Notes under the pieces: model-generated
The model's database searches: none
What the model saw: only the letters and a program-made list of their open reading frames with translations
What the model was told of the DNA's origin: nothing
Part shown: positions 1-10,910 of the stretch, in pieces
Layout: each line of letters opens with the position of its first letter
Numbering within the stretch: position 1 is the first letter of the stretch
Translations under genes and position numbers: made by a program
Source: Hymenopellis radicata
Lineage: Eukaryota > Basidiomycota > Agaricomycetes > Agaricales > Physalacriaceae
DNA: 23,706 nt
Direction: 5' to 3'
Assembly: GCA_015501595.1 (NCBI GenBank)
Contig: JADNRX010000758.1
Coordinates: 1-23,706 of the forward strand

Positions 1-165
1 TATGCTTGATCGGTTCCTCTTACTTGCGATCTTACCTCTTACGACCATGATCAAGTTTTCGTCCCATTCTGAACCGACTGGCAACAACTTCTCGGACTAC
101 ACTGATGGTGTTCTAGACACTATCTGCAACGTCTTGCGACTCTCATTCGGCGTCTCTTCGTTACA
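1..165 (+). other. upstream of plus-strand gene; possible alternative N-terminus
   Basis: An open frame begins at the ATG at 2 with a hydrophobic start (MLDRFLLLAILPLTTMIKF) and runs to 343, in a different frame from the F-box-like start at 166. It could be a signal-peptide-like N-terminus or a chance open frame; nothing in it is recognisable. Confidence 0.2.
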
Positions 166-3100
166 ATGCCGCCGCCGCCGTGCTTGTCGCTGCCGAAACT
201 CCAACTTGAAATCTTGTCGACCTCAATGCGGGCTGTTCCCGCGGCGATGTCCGTCTATTGAGCACATATATATGGACACCGAATCGACGTCGTCTCCTTC
301 CTCTACGGCCATAATACTTTCAACAACACGCAAAGTCGCTTGAGTCGCTTGATTGCGGAAACCAGATGCGCCTTCAGGATCACGACACTTCGACCTAAAC
401 GGCGCCTTCTAATAGACGTCGGCAATCCTACAGGATGTCGTCACCAAGTTTAGAGTGTGCCGGACAATGGATGTCTCGTTGAACGGCGGTAAGTATTTCA
501 TTTTCTGTCCCAAACCACCTAGTGTTGAATTTCCTGTTTAGATTGTCTTTCTGCCTACATTGACATGCGATGTCGATGCCTGGACGGCCTTTCAGACGTA
601 TCATCCTCTCGATACGGCGGCGCCATTGTGGACACGACGATCGGACACGATTCCGCCCTCGGGAGTACGGGACTCGGTGGGGAGCGTCGGCATGGCTTCG
701 TGCTGGAGTGGTGCGACGATTTACACGCTCTATGTTTGGAAGTGCCAGTGCAAAGCCTTGGAGCAGCTAGTGCTCCCGTTTTCATTCGGTGAGTCATTCC
801 TTTTCTGACCTATTTGCCAACATGTTGAATATCTGTTTTTAGAACGATTTCCGCGCCAAAATTGTGCATCCACGGTCTCTATAGACCTACTTTATGCACG
901 AAATACACTCTCTTTAGGTCTTACCGGCACTGCGAGCACCGCCAGGTACTTATCGGGTTTGGGCGCGATGAGCATCGGCGCGGCGGGAAGCCAACGTGCG
1001 GGGTATCGATCGACTCTGTTATTTGAGGGTCTGTTGTGACAGACATGTACCCTATCAAGTATGGGCTGCTCAGCTCCCTCCTTCATTCACGGTATGTATT
1101 TCAAAATTTATCATCACTTCTCTACACTAACAAAATCCTTACTAGACCCGACGATCTCAAGCTTTGGCGGGACTTCATCAAGACCGAAGGCTTACTGGTT
1201 TCCTCTTCCGAGTATCACGATCCATCCTTACCTATGCTCGCTCAACGTCACTTCGGCGCGAAACGAGTCGTGATGTCGGGTTCGACTACGACTTCGAAGG
1301 CTCCCCGGCGTCTCGCAGGATCTCACCCTGAGGTGTTGTCTGTGGGCTGAAGGCCGTCTCGCTGGCGTTCTGATTCTTGTCGAGTGAGTTTTCAAATTTG
1401 GTCAATCTCTCCATTAACTCACTTTGTCCTTAGGTCGATTGTGGAGTCCACTTAGCCACGCACGAGGAGTCGTCGTGATATTCGGTGATAATCTTTACGC
1501 CGTCGTCACGGTCATGAGATTAACGATGGGCCCACCAGACGCTGCATGAATCCCGGAGTGGCGATTGGCGGTACGTCTGATGATTAGGGTACCAACTGCC
1601 GGGACTCTTTGATGTGTTGAAGGGAATTATCCTGGGGATTCTCTGTTCGAGTTCTAGACCATATCACACCGCTCTTTGTTACCAGGTGAGATTTTTGAAT
1701 TTGGCCGATATCGTCTTGAACTTACCCCCTGACCTCTAGACAGTCGCGTACTCAAGGAGTCGACGAGACATTTGCGAGCGACTGTTATGCCGTCGTTATG
1801 GTCCTGGCAGTAACAATTGCCCGCTTACACGTCGTATGAATGCCGAAGTGACAATATAACTGACTGTGTAACTACGAACTTGGGTAATACCAACCTCGTC
1901 ATAGAGGTGTCGACATTAGCGTTGTGGATGGGTAAGTGAACCGTGTTCTCTGTCTAATTGACTATGACTGACCCGATTTGACAGGACCTGACTCTTGGGC
2001 TTGAGGAAGAAGGCAGTCGTTCGCATTGCCGCTGTCCCCTTCTAATCATACCGTTATTGTAGTAAATGTTGTTACCCTTTGTAGTCCAGTTGTACTTGTA
2101 CTTCGTTTTATTTCTCATTCAGGTCAAATATACTACTTTGGTGAGTCATTCGTCAATTGGAGTTCTGGAGTCGGATTGACAAGTTTGGTTTAGGTCTATC
2201 TCCTTCAACATGCCGGACTTGAAGACCTGTTTCCTTGGAATGTTCAACTCTGACAATGGTTCCGACAGCTGGCTCAAGGACTGCGTTAGTACTTTCACGC
2301 GGGGTACTAATAATACAGTCTTCGACTTGACTCTACTCGCCCTCACTCACGACGCCGGACTCGTGCACCCTTGGGACGTCAACGACGACTCTGACGATGG
2401 TTTTGACAACTATCTCGAAGGGAGGAATGTCTACTCTAGGTACGTGCACGAGTGTTGTCTTTAACCATCCATGTCTGACAAGATGGTTGAAGACTGAACA
2501 GGGCTATCAACACTCTTCGACACGACTTGCTCCGCTACTATCACCTTCTCTTCATCGACGTCTTGCTCCCTGATTCTTCGTGGTAAGTTTCTTCAAGTTG
2601 TTGATCCTGTTCTTGTTTTGATGCAAGCATCAGTTCTTCCACTGCCTCCTTCGGACCACTCGTCGCCTGGTTGGATGACTTTCGGCTCTACTCGTCCTCC
2701 TCACTGTTGGTATGTCGAAGTCTTATCTATTATTCATCAACTAACACTTTGACAGGCGTACTGGTACCTCAACCGAGAGCCGTTCCCGCTTGGAGGCAAG
2801 CAGAGCTCCTTCCGACACACGTCGACGCCTTCAACCGACTGGTATGTTCGTCTCCAATTTCTTCCATTCATTGTCTCCATACTAGAATGATCTCAGCCTC
2901 AGGGCGGGGTTTGAGGACGATTCGGTATCTCACTCGTTGTGATGCTCCCGGTCACCTTCTCGCGAGGCTACCAGAAGGGAGCAGCGGCCTGCGCCGCTGG
3001 CTCGCATTGCTCGCGACTCCCTTCTGGTGTGGAGTCCTCACGCGCGAATCGGATAAGGAGTCGAATGGTATGTTTCGACCGTGGTTTGATGTTGGACTTG

Positions 3101-3544
3101 ACTGACTCGCTATGTCCAGTGTCTGTTGAAGCGGGCTGATCACGGTTACTTGCTCGGTCTTCACCACACGGTCCGTGGCTCATTTCGGAGGTGGAGTCAA
3201 ACAATTCTTTCTAGTTCGTCGACTAACAGTTTAACAGATTCATGCAGAGTCGACCGCCGTTTTCATTTCGATTCACGGCGATGAACTCCTTCAAATGCGC
3301 CTTGACTGCAGATAACTTCGGCCTGTACGTTCAACCTCTGTTGTTTGCAGTTTTACTTATTCGCCGCTTCTCAGAGTCGTTGTGTCAAGACGGGAGCTAC
3401 GAGCCCGACTGCGTTTTCACTCGTTGTGTCTTCTTCTCGCGAGTGTCGATAGGTTGGTTTTGCGGATTTCGAGGTAAGTAACAGTGTTCAAATTCTGATC
3501 CGACTAACTCGTTATGTTTAGTGTATTTCATCGTAGGGTACTAG
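166..3544 (+). pseudogene. multi-intron fungal gene with F-box-like N-terminus, frame interrupted
   Basis: Seen: the ATG at 166 opens MPPPPCLSLPKLQLEILS, which resembles the LPxExxxEIL start of fungal F-box-like proteins. It is followed by FLYGHNTFNN, like the LYxxNTF motif of the same fungal families. Introns supported by donor, acceptor and mostly by phase: 489-541, 789-842, 1092-1145, 1384-1433, 1686-1739, 1932-1984, 2062-2122, 2141-2193, 2440-2501, 2583-2633, 2710-2755, 2842-2885, 3068-3119, 3191-3237, 3325-3373 and 3474-3521. Spliced frames run open over long stretches: 542-1023 across one intron, 2210-2841 across three, and 3068-3544 across four introns to a TAG at 3542. Breaks: in-frame TGA at 259, 1024 and 1348, and single-base frame slips near 420, 488 and 2915. 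It may be one gene or two tandem ones. The F-box call is inference from short motifs; the C-terminal half is unrecognised. It converges on the DUF726 gene. Confidence 0.55.
1384..1931 (+). repeat. diverged tandem duplication of an intron+exon unit
   Basis: Two consecutive intron+exon units, 1384-1685 and 1686-1931, align along their length. Both introns start GTGAG followed by a T-rich stretch and TTTGG. Both exons contain the pattern (aag/gag)GAGTCG, then TATGCCGTCGT or TACGCCGTCGT, then GCATGAAT or GTATGAAT. In one frame both encode a hydrophobic stretch (LYAVVTVMRLTMG versus CYAVVMVLAVTI) followed at the same place by TGA. By eye the exon parts are about 60-65% identical. This looks like an old exon duplication inside the plus-strand gene. 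Confidence 0.6.
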
Positions 3545-3985
3545 TACTGCACTTGTCGAGTTTAGTGAACTTGTAGATTAACCACTAACCGCGGTGTGAC
3601 TTGGAGTTGAGGCGGATGTCTCCCCGCGCCTCACCATCGAATTCGTCCCTGTTGGACTTAGGCGCACATGGGGGTGAGAGGACGTCGAAGAAGGGGCGAG
3701 ACGTGCGCCGAGAGCAGTCAGCAGTTTACGGAGCAAGGGCCTAAGGCAGCTGCGTAAGGTGAAGAAGTAAATGTACGGAGGATTGAGAATACTCGCCAGT
3801 TAACGGTTGTCGGCGTCTGACTGAGATTGCGCGAGGTAGCCGATACTGTAGCATTCCATGTACTTATCCCTCTCAAGCCTAAATTGTTAAAAGACATGTA
3901 TAATATCCAACCCAAACATACTCTAGATGATTACAATGCCATTCGTAAAATCCCATGTAAGTATGTAGTACAGTTCACCACCACC
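3545..3985. other. intergenic region between convergent gene ends
   Basis: About 440 bp between the TAG ending the plus-strand gene and the probable stop of the minus-strand DUF726 gene. It should hold both 3' UTRs. I see no convincing coding frame, repeat or RNA gene here. Confidence 0.5.
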
Positions 3986-6900
3986 TCACGACCACGGATT
4001 ACCCCCAAACCCATTCCCATTCCTCTTCGGCACCGCCCACGGATCCTCATCACCAGCCACCACACTCGTAATACTCCCATCCATGCCCCAAACGACAGCC
4101 CCCCGCCCTGCTGTGGTGGCGAACTAACCGACCGCCCACCACTCCCAGGCAGCGACGCCGTAGAACCCCCACCAAACGGCGACGAATATACAAACGCGGA
4201 AGCCTTGGGCGCGTCGCTCGAAAACGGATTCAGCGACGACGAAGAAGCCCCAAACGGCGCCGCGTACCCAAACCGTGGCGCGCCCCAGCTGTCGTTCGTT
4301 GCCATCGGACTGGAATATGGCGAGGACGTCGGTCTCCGATCCTCATCCTCCCCAACCCGTTCCTTCTTCGGCGTACTGGGCCCCGCCATGGGCGAAGGAG
4401 TCCTCTGAACCTGCGGCGGAGGCAGCGGTACCGGCGACGGCTCCCTTTCCTTCTCCTTCTCCGCACTCCCAATGATCTCCTTCATAGCCGCGAAATCAAA
4501 CCCGGCCGTCTTGGGGATCTTGATCTCCGGATCCGAGGGAGTAGACGCATGGCCTTCTTTGTGTGGCGATGTCGGCGGAGTTGTCGTTGGCGTGAGACGT
4601 GGTGGTAACTCGTCGTCGGTAGTACCAGTTGATTTCTTGGCATACGGCGACCCCGACGGCGGTCTCGACACTGGCGTCTGCGTGCTGCTCGTCTTCCTCG
4701 AGAACCACCCCTTCTTCTGCTTGACATCCTCGTCCCTCACCACAATCCTATCCTCCTCAAAGTCGGGGTTCTAAACACGGTTGAGTAATTTCTTCGTGCA
4801 TGAACGCAAACATACCTCCGGTTCATCGAAATAATCTGCAAAGACAGGAAACCCAAGTTGATCCAAGATGAGCGGCATGAACGTCCGGTAACTCATATGG
4901 CCCGCAATCTTATCCGTCACGTCTACATTCTCCAGACCCGGTACGCCCTCTATGGGTCGCAGTCCCGCCACTGTGCCCACCCCACCGCTTGTTGCCCGAA
5001 ACAGGTAGTTTAATACCCAGTCGTTCCTCGCAAAAGCGTTGACGTAGCGCCCCGACACCACACTACGAGTCTGGAGCCACATCTGTTGCGAGACAGAGAG
5101 GGTAGCACCAAGGATGAACACGTCTTGAACGATACCGAACGCCTTCTGCTTCGCAAGCTCGACGAGGGCGTAGAATATGACTCGGGCGCCAAGAGAGAAC
5201 CCGATGAGCGTTATAGGGCGCACACCGAGGTGACGTTGAATGAGAACATCAGCCAAGACAGCGCCAGCGGCTCGTGCACGATCAAGCGCGTTATTCCAAG
5301 GGTTATCGATGAGATAACCAAGTTTCGTTAGAACTGGGACACAATCAGATTCTGGACGCAAAGAGAAGAAGCTCGTACCGATAGGCCACTGCAGTGCACT
5401 CATCAACGCAGTCATGACAGTCGCTTGTAGCACAGTAGTTCCGAGCTGGGTCAAGACTTCACCAGTCAAAATCGACAGGGCGCTACCCGTCTCACGAATC
5501 ATCTCTGGCTCCCAGAGGACGCTGAACACGTCACCCACAATAGGATCCAAGACACTGAACGGTAATCTTGGGTCATCTTGAACGCCATTCAAGAATCTTT
5601 GCAGAAGTAAGCAGACGACAGCTTTTGAACGAGTTACGCACCCAGGAACTGTGATAATACAATTGACCCTCTTGTTATTGTGCAACGGCAACAGATTGAA
5701 TGTTCGAACCTGCTGTGTGCGTTTAATCATACCCTTGACAGCGATGCCCGACCCCGTAAGAACGCCGCCCATCGTAATCACCGCTGCACCACCTGCGCCT
5801 GCTAAAAAGCCCGTAGTACCGGTGATACCAATGGTGGTGAATGCGGCGCCGAGACCTGCGCCAATAACGGGGGCCAGCAATCCTGCTGAGAGACCGATGA
5901 CCAGTCCACCACCAAGTGTCGCGAGCCCGAGCATCATGTAGCGTTTCTTCTTGGCAGACTTTTTCCGGCCTTCGATAATGTCCTCGTTCTCCATCCGCTC
6001 GACATCCTCTTGGATCTCGAGGGCTTCGGTAACGCGGGATTCAAAACGGACAACATCGACCCATCCGAGACCAAGCTTCATGGCAACCTCTTCAAGCAAG
6101 ACGCGGGAGCGTGCATCGTAGACGCTATCGGCGATAAGAATGAGGAAGAGGTCGCAGAGGACTGTCCAGCGTATGTCAAGGGTAACGTTCTCGTCTGCAG
6201 AGGATAAAGTAGTTGATACGCCAGGGATAGAGGTCGTGGTGTCCTGAAGGACCTGTGCAGTTGTCTGGTAACCTCTATGGGGATTTGGAGTTATGGGAGT
6301 AGTGGGGGTCGGTAATGTCTGGTCATCGTCGTCGGACTCGATGTCGTGTGCTTCGGATGGACGGCTCCGGGCTTGGGTTGGATCGTACTCTGGATTGGCG
6401 ACAGTGTGAGTGGTCATGAGGGCGGGAACGAGATCCATGGGAGGACACCATGTTCGCCGAGGGATTCGATCATCTTCTGTTCTGCCTCATCGGTCGGGTT
6501 AGCGGGACGGCTACCAGCGACGAGAGACGTTACCTTGAGTCTCGAGTTCCATGTGGTAGTATAGTCGACCCATAATCTTCATCCGCCAGAGATCCATATT
6601 CGCCAGTGCCAACTTGAGCTCCTTGCGATGCGCTGCCTGCAGCCGCTGCGCCATCTCGCGACTCGTCAACGAGCACAGTCCGACGTGCGCCATTCGCGAC
6701 TTGGCGGAGGTGTGTGCTCCCGCGCTCTCCTCTCCATCTCTCGCACCTCACGCTTCTCCTCTTTTAGACCAGCCATGGACTATCCACCTTGTCTGTGCTC
6801 CACCACTCGTAACCCGCGCTCTCCTCCTCGGCCGTCAGCGTCCTGGTGTGCCGCGAGTAGGAGGATATGGCTACATGGGAGGTGGTCGTGTCCATCGTCT

Positions 6901-7150
6901 GTCTCTGGGTGGGGTCGGGTGCTGGGAAGTGCTGGGTTGCGCGTCTCTTCGGATACGTCTGTTGGGTGTGGTGGTGGTGTCCGTCGTCTACTCGGGAGGG
7001 CGTGGAGGGCGGTCGTGTCCTCTTCCTTCGCATCTTCCTGGTGTCGGGGGTGGAGACGGCGTCCTCTTGGGGCTGTCTTCTGTTGGCGGAGACAGAGAGC
7101 GCGTTGATTGCAGGGTTCGTGGGAGTGGACTCGAGTAGCCCTTCCCCCAT
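3986..7150 (-). CDS. DUF726 family protein (TMCO4 / yeast Mil1-like), alpha/beta-hydrolase fold
   Basis: Seen: the main exon (4816 to about 6480) encodes, counting from its ATG at 6438, a helical N-terminal part (WTVLCDLFLILIADSVYDA) and a basic KKSAKKKRY stretch. A long Gly/Ala-rich membrane region follows (residues about 175-235). A hydrolase-like domain has the nucleophile elbow GFSLGARV, with Ser about residue 415, then VFILGA, FARNDWVLNYLFR and the terminal IAGHMSYR. This order is typical of DUF726 (human TMCO4, yeast Mil1/YFL034W), membrane-associated proteins of the endomembrane system; catalytic activity is unproven in the family as far as I know. A 45-nt intron at 4771-4815 joins DEPE to NPDFEEDRIVV in phase. 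An upstream intron (6482-6533, or 6477-6533 with a tandem acceptor) follows an exon with REMAQRLQAAHRKELKLAL. The C-terminal part after 4770 is Ser/Pro-rich and disordered. The stop at 3986 assumes one frame slip near 4100; without it the frame runs on to 3931. More slips are likely near 6445, 6680 and 6770. The start at 7150 is the first ATG of the most plausible N-terminal frame and is uncertain. Confidence 0.85.
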
Positions 7151-7376
7151 TAGGCAGGTCCTCTTCGATCAAGTCGCGGTTTCCTCAAATCGTCTCTATT
7201 TCACTTTCTACATAGTTCTACGCGTTCTCCACTAGCTTACTAAGCCTCCCGCGCTCTGTAGACCCTCTCCCCATCGACTGAGATAAACGCGACAAATTTG
7301 TCAATAGTTTCCCCTGCCAACCGGCACTTGGTTTAAAAAAAATACAAAGCCCCACCCTCGAAAGAGTGAGACTCGG

Positions 7377-8007
7377 TCATGCAAGTGCTAAGAAAAGGTA
7401 AGTATTCTGAAGCCCTGCAATGTAGTCAGAATCAGAGGAAACGAGACACCCTTCCTCGCCTCCGAGGAATCCCCGCAGTCGAACTCGCGACGTGACTCTT
7501 CGGATCTGTCGCGATACAAGGAAATCACCTTGTTCGCGGGAGACTGTCCGACCATTCAGAAGTTTTGCCGAATACCGTAATGCACCATAATCACCGGAAC
7601 TTGACGGTTCCACGTCCACTGTGTTGTACTGCCGAGGTATTGATCCCAGAACGATAAGATGAACTGTACGGTCAGAAAGTGAGTAAATTAGCACTCGAAG
7701 AATAATTGAAACTCACTGGTTGTTCGGCCGCGACGAGTTGATTCGTCGTCTCTGGACACCAAAGATGCGAAGTAGCGGGGCAGCGACAGGTGACAGCTGG
7801 ATCGAAGCAACGCGAAGGCTTCTGATTCGGAGAAATACGACTACAAAATGCGTTAGAAACATGACACGATGTCAAGCTAAAATGAACTTACGAGTAAAAG
7901 ATCTGCGAGATCGAGACCCGAAGACTGAGCCGCGACGGGAACAGCGCGTTGAAGAAATAGCAGCTTGGGCGGCCTCGCCGGCCAGGCAAAAGTTCCCAAG
8001 AGAAATA
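7377..8007 (-). pseudogene. 3' part of the exon-module gene, separated by the LTR element
   Basis: Three exons on the minus strand: 7892-8007, 7717-7840 and 7377-7663, separated by introns 7841-7891 (GTAAGT...TTTGTAG) and 7664-7716 (GTGAGT...GTACAG). The first still carries the GC palindrome of the upstream modules. The last two read through in one frame: SYFSESEAFALLRSSCHL continues across the intron into IHLIVLGSIPRQYNTVDVE and ends at the TGA at 7377-7379. Exon 7892-8007 is open in the matching phase (LQRAVPVAAQSSGLDLADLL). No known domain is recognised. The exon at 8007 abuts the target duplication CTCAG (minus strand) left by the element, so the first half of this gene lies 9.9 kb away at 17923-20076. 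Confidence 0.6.
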
Positions 8008-8012
8008 CTGAG
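8008..8012. repeat. target-site duplication CTGAG, left copy
   Basis: The five bases CTGAG directly precede the TGTGAATC end of the left LTR and recur directly after the right LTR at 17918-17922. A 5-bp duplication is typical of LTR-retrotransposon integrases. On the host gene's strand it reads CTCAG, a splice acceptor. Confidence 0.9.
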
Positions 8013-8413
8013 TGTGAATCGAGTGCCCGATTCCACCCAGTTCCAGGACTTCTCCGCGAGAGGATACCGGTAGGACCTGTCGGAAGGTCGCGTAGCCGGA
8101 GGCGAGGCGCGTCGGCGCGTACGATGAGGACGCGGCGGATGACGAGACAGGTCGCAAGGAGAAGGGTTGACAAGAGATTGTAACCCATATGTCGTAGGGA
8201 GTGTGTGACCCGCACTCGGGGAGCCGTTACACGGGTGCTCAGCGGGCGCGGCGTAGTTAGTATCTAATACAAGAATCTAGAGACGTAGCTCAGACCATGG
8301 GAGAGTTGCAAGATGATGGTAATGAATTAACTAACTACTGTGACACGAACAAACGTATATGGAAAGGATTACTAAGCTACCTTCCCACGATTCCGAAGTT
8401 CCACCGTATCACA
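8013..8413 (-). repeat. LTR, left copy (3' LTR in element orientation)
   Basis: 401 bp matching 17517-17917 at a constant offset of 9504, with no difference found by reading. It starts TGTGAATCGAG and ends CGTATCACA on the plus strand. The left flank ends in CTGAG. Frames open inside it appear identically in both copies and have no recognisable product. Confidence 0.95.
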
Positions 8414-8416
8414 GTG

Positions 8417-8425
8417 CCCCCCAAT
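8417..8425 (-). other. candidate polypurine tract
   Basis: On the minus strand the sequence just before the left LTR reads GATTGGGGGGCAC and then TGTGATAC. The run of six G next to the LTR resembles the G-rich tract used to prime plus-strand DNA synthesis in LTR elements. The CAC between tract and LTR makes the exact boundary uncertain. Confidence 0.55.
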
Positions 8426-8628
8426 CGTGGTAAGGGAGGTTTAAACGGCCTTGGTCAATTGATTTGAAGACTCGCATTGAAATCTGACCCTCTGAGTCAG
8501 AAATCCTGCGAGAAACTTGGGCAGCTTGATTACATAATCAAGATGCTCAAACTGGAGTCCAAGAGAGCAGTGTCAGCTCGTTTGCTATGTTGGTCAACGT
8601 TCCTCTGGCTCTCGGCCATGACAGCCTA

Positions 8629-8906
8629 GTGATAATGACTCCCTCGAGGAACGTGCTTGTGTCCGTGGCGGTATAACGATGGCTCTCTGTGTTCGCCACA
8701 TTACGCCCTCCTGGTGATAACAACTCTCGTGCTGACGCCATCGGACAGTGATCCAGGCCCCACTTGCTGGCCTTGTATAGCAGGATAACTCGCTGTGCGC
8801 GCCATCCGCATTCGTGACAGTATGATAACCATGGCTCACTGTGTTCGCCGTGTATGTCTGTCTTGCCATTCTCCAATAGGATGACTCCTTGCACTCGCCA
8901 TCCTTG
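8629..8906 (+). repeat. array of a second short motif inside the element
   Basis: Five to six degenerate copies of a roughly 30-nt motif spaced 40-70 bp apart, at about 8665, 8713, 8781, 8820 and 8876, with a weaker one at 8629. The shared pattern is GATAAC, a few bases, GCTCnCTGTG, then TTCGCCA. Several copies have short pairing ends: GTGGCG...CGCCAC at 8665-8699, GGAT...ATCC at 8783-8807, and GGAT...ATCC at 8879-8903. It differs from the GAGCT hairpin family and occurs only near this end of the element. Confidence 0.5.
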
Positions 8907-9245
8907 GTACCTAGTACCCCCACAGCCCCCAAATTAGAAGTGAATTCGCTGCATGCACCGTGCACGGATTTGCTTCTGATTTCCAAAAAACTAGCCTTGA
9001 AGAACCGTGGCCCCCCAGACAACACAGGCATGCCATTATCACCTCCGATGTGGAAAAAAAAATCTTGGGGCAGAATCTGATGACGACTGTCCTAGTTGAT
9101 AGCCACGGCGACTCAGACTCATCGACAAATGGAATGTTGCCTCTAAACACGGAAAGGTCCCTGGAGGGCCTTCTGGAAGTAGGTTTATGAGTCATGACTT
9201 GGGCTGAATTTCTTGTCGCGAAGAAATCTCTTCCCGTCGATAGCG

Positions 9246-9308
9246 GAGCTACAAGCTCGACACTAATGATACTGCAAACAACACAAGAGAGCTACAAGCT
9301 CTATCTTG
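9246..9308. repeat. hairpin cluster 1 (two copies)
   Basis: Copy 9284-9308: outer arm CAAGA, inner arm GAGCT, loop ACA, inner arm AGCTC, bulge TA, outer arm TCTTG; fully paired apart from the bulge. Copy at 9246-9258 has the same inner stem and loop, with outer TAGCG/CACTA pairing at four of five positions. Confidence 0.8.
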
Positions 9309-9513
9309 ATAAGTTTTCTAGTCCTGGGCCATGGAGAATATCGGTTTCGAGCCATGGAGAGTGGTCGCGGGCGCAAGAACAGTGAATCGCCGTGCGATAC
9401 AGATCTTGGACCTCAGACGAGGACAGAGACGAACGGCAGAAAGCAGTACGGGGGTTGATCGTGATTGAAACTGTCGCGATGTTGATGATTGAAAGCGCCG
9501 GGTTGCTCGAATA

Positions 9514-9542
9514 CAAGAGAGCTAAAGCTCGATCCTATCTTG
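9514..9542. repeat. hairpin cluster 2 (single copy with insertion)
   Basis: CAAGA, GAGCT, AA, AGCTC, then GATCCTA before TCTTG. The 3' bulge is seven bases instead of two, but the outer CAAGA/TCTTG arms are intact. Confidence 0.7.
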
Positions 9543-10853
9543 CCGCTGCAAACGTCGACTGCAAGAATCCGAGTCGTCGCTGATCGAGGACTCAGATCTG
9601 TCACCAAAGCGGTTCGGTAGCCCATAGGCGGTGTGCATTTGGTGCAGACACCAGCCATTGGTGATGGTGGGCGGACGTCGGACGAAGCTTGACAGCAGAA
9701 GGGAAAACTGTAGTACTCGAAAATGCTGCGAGTGGGACCGTATGATACTGTAACGCAAGAGTGCTTGTTGCAATGGACGAAGGTGCTGAGAATGTTGCCG
9801 GTCAACGATGTGGATGTCGGGAGACGTCGCGAGTAGTAGAAGGGCATATATCTTCCGATTCTCAGTTGAAGACCGGTCGACAGCTGGGATATTCAAATCG
9901 GCAAGCCCCATCTGAGCCATCTCTGCCCGTCAAAGGCTGTTCTCATGAACCGGGACAAGACGGGGGTGGAGGAACTCTGCTCCTACTGCAGCCACGGCCG
10001 CGCCAGTGAAGAAGGCTCAGATGGACTTGAACGGTATCGCTGTCGAGTCTTCTGAGCTTCCCCGCGGCCTGATTGCCAACGACATCACGACTGGCCATTG
10101 CTATGGTAGAAGCCACAACTGCGACTTATAGAACTTGAACTTCCCTCTGCAGTTATCGAGCCCGAGCTATCCTACTCCCTTCGTCGTACTGTGATCCAGA
10201 AGGAGAGAGAGACACAACCAAGTAGCCGCACAGCAGTGAAGTCGTAAAGGATACGAGTTACCAGAGACCACCACTGTCAACAGACTAGGCTGCCACTACG
10301 AACGTAATCGAGAAATCGCTGTCTCATATTTAGAAACTCCCAACACTACTCGTGTCGCATGACAGGGCGCATTGACGGTGCCTTAGGGACAACCATGTTG
10401 AGAATAGCGAGTCGACAGTGAGAGCCTCAATCCGAACATGCCCGCCGGAAGTATAATATCGACAGCCAGACATGACTAAGGTGGACAAGACGGATGGTGA
10501 ATAGCCAGGAGCTGCGTAGCGTGGGATGTGCCCGTGGTCCACGTCTGTAGTTCGTACGGAACGACGATAGCTTGAAGATGGCCAGCTAGTACGGGTCAGA
10601 TGAAACATGTCATTCGACTGAAGTGCGCGCCGGCGGTGACTGTATCGGTTTGAAGCGCGGAAGTAGCTTGATGTGCTCCGAGCGCTCAGTACGCAGGTTA
10701 TGACGATACTCAGGTGAAGCGAGTCTGAATTACCGCCAAAGATACGCGCCGTGCCCGTGGTAGGACGATGATGTGCCGCGATTGAAGAAGGCCTGCTAAG
10801 CAAGCTTAGATACAGGATTGATCTGAGTCACCATACTGAGCGCGAAGGTTCGG

Positions 10854-10910
10854 CGAGAGAGCTAAAAGCTCCATCATGCCTAGGTAAAGAGAGCTAGAGC
10901 TCCATCCTTA
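10854..10910. repeat. hairpin cluster 3 (two copies)
   Basis: Copy one has GAGCT-AAA-AGCTC with GA/TC and a further GGC/GCC pairing (10853-10880). Copy two (10885-10910) has GAGCT-AG-AGCTC with bulge CA and outer TAAAGA/TCCTTA, one mismatch. Confidence 0.75.

Noticed and set aside
3827..4408. 193-codon plus-strand frame opposite the DUF726 C-terminus
   Set aside because: It is the antisense shadow of the Ser/Pro-rich tail, which is joined in phase to the conserved protein by the intron at 4771-4815.
6614..7235. Long plus-strand frames (up to 174 codons) around 6614-7235
   Set aside because: Antisense to the N-terminal exon of the DUF726 gene; Gly/Val/Arg-rich with no motif.
7877..8215. Minus-strand frame spanning the left LTR and host exon
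   Set aside because: It joins LTR sequence to the host exon across the insertion point. The LTR part recurs identically in the right copy, so it is not a gene of its own.
8414..8440. Primer-binding site for plus-strand orientation (TGGTAAGGGAGG at 8428)
   Set aside because: It lies 14 bases inside the LTR and there is no purine tract beside the other LTR, whereas minus orientation gives TGG one base inside and a G run at the opposite end.
10330..10803. 157-codon minus-strand frame inside the LTR element
   Set aside because: Ser/Arg/His-rich composition typical of chance frames; overlaps the internal direct repeat 10511-10565.
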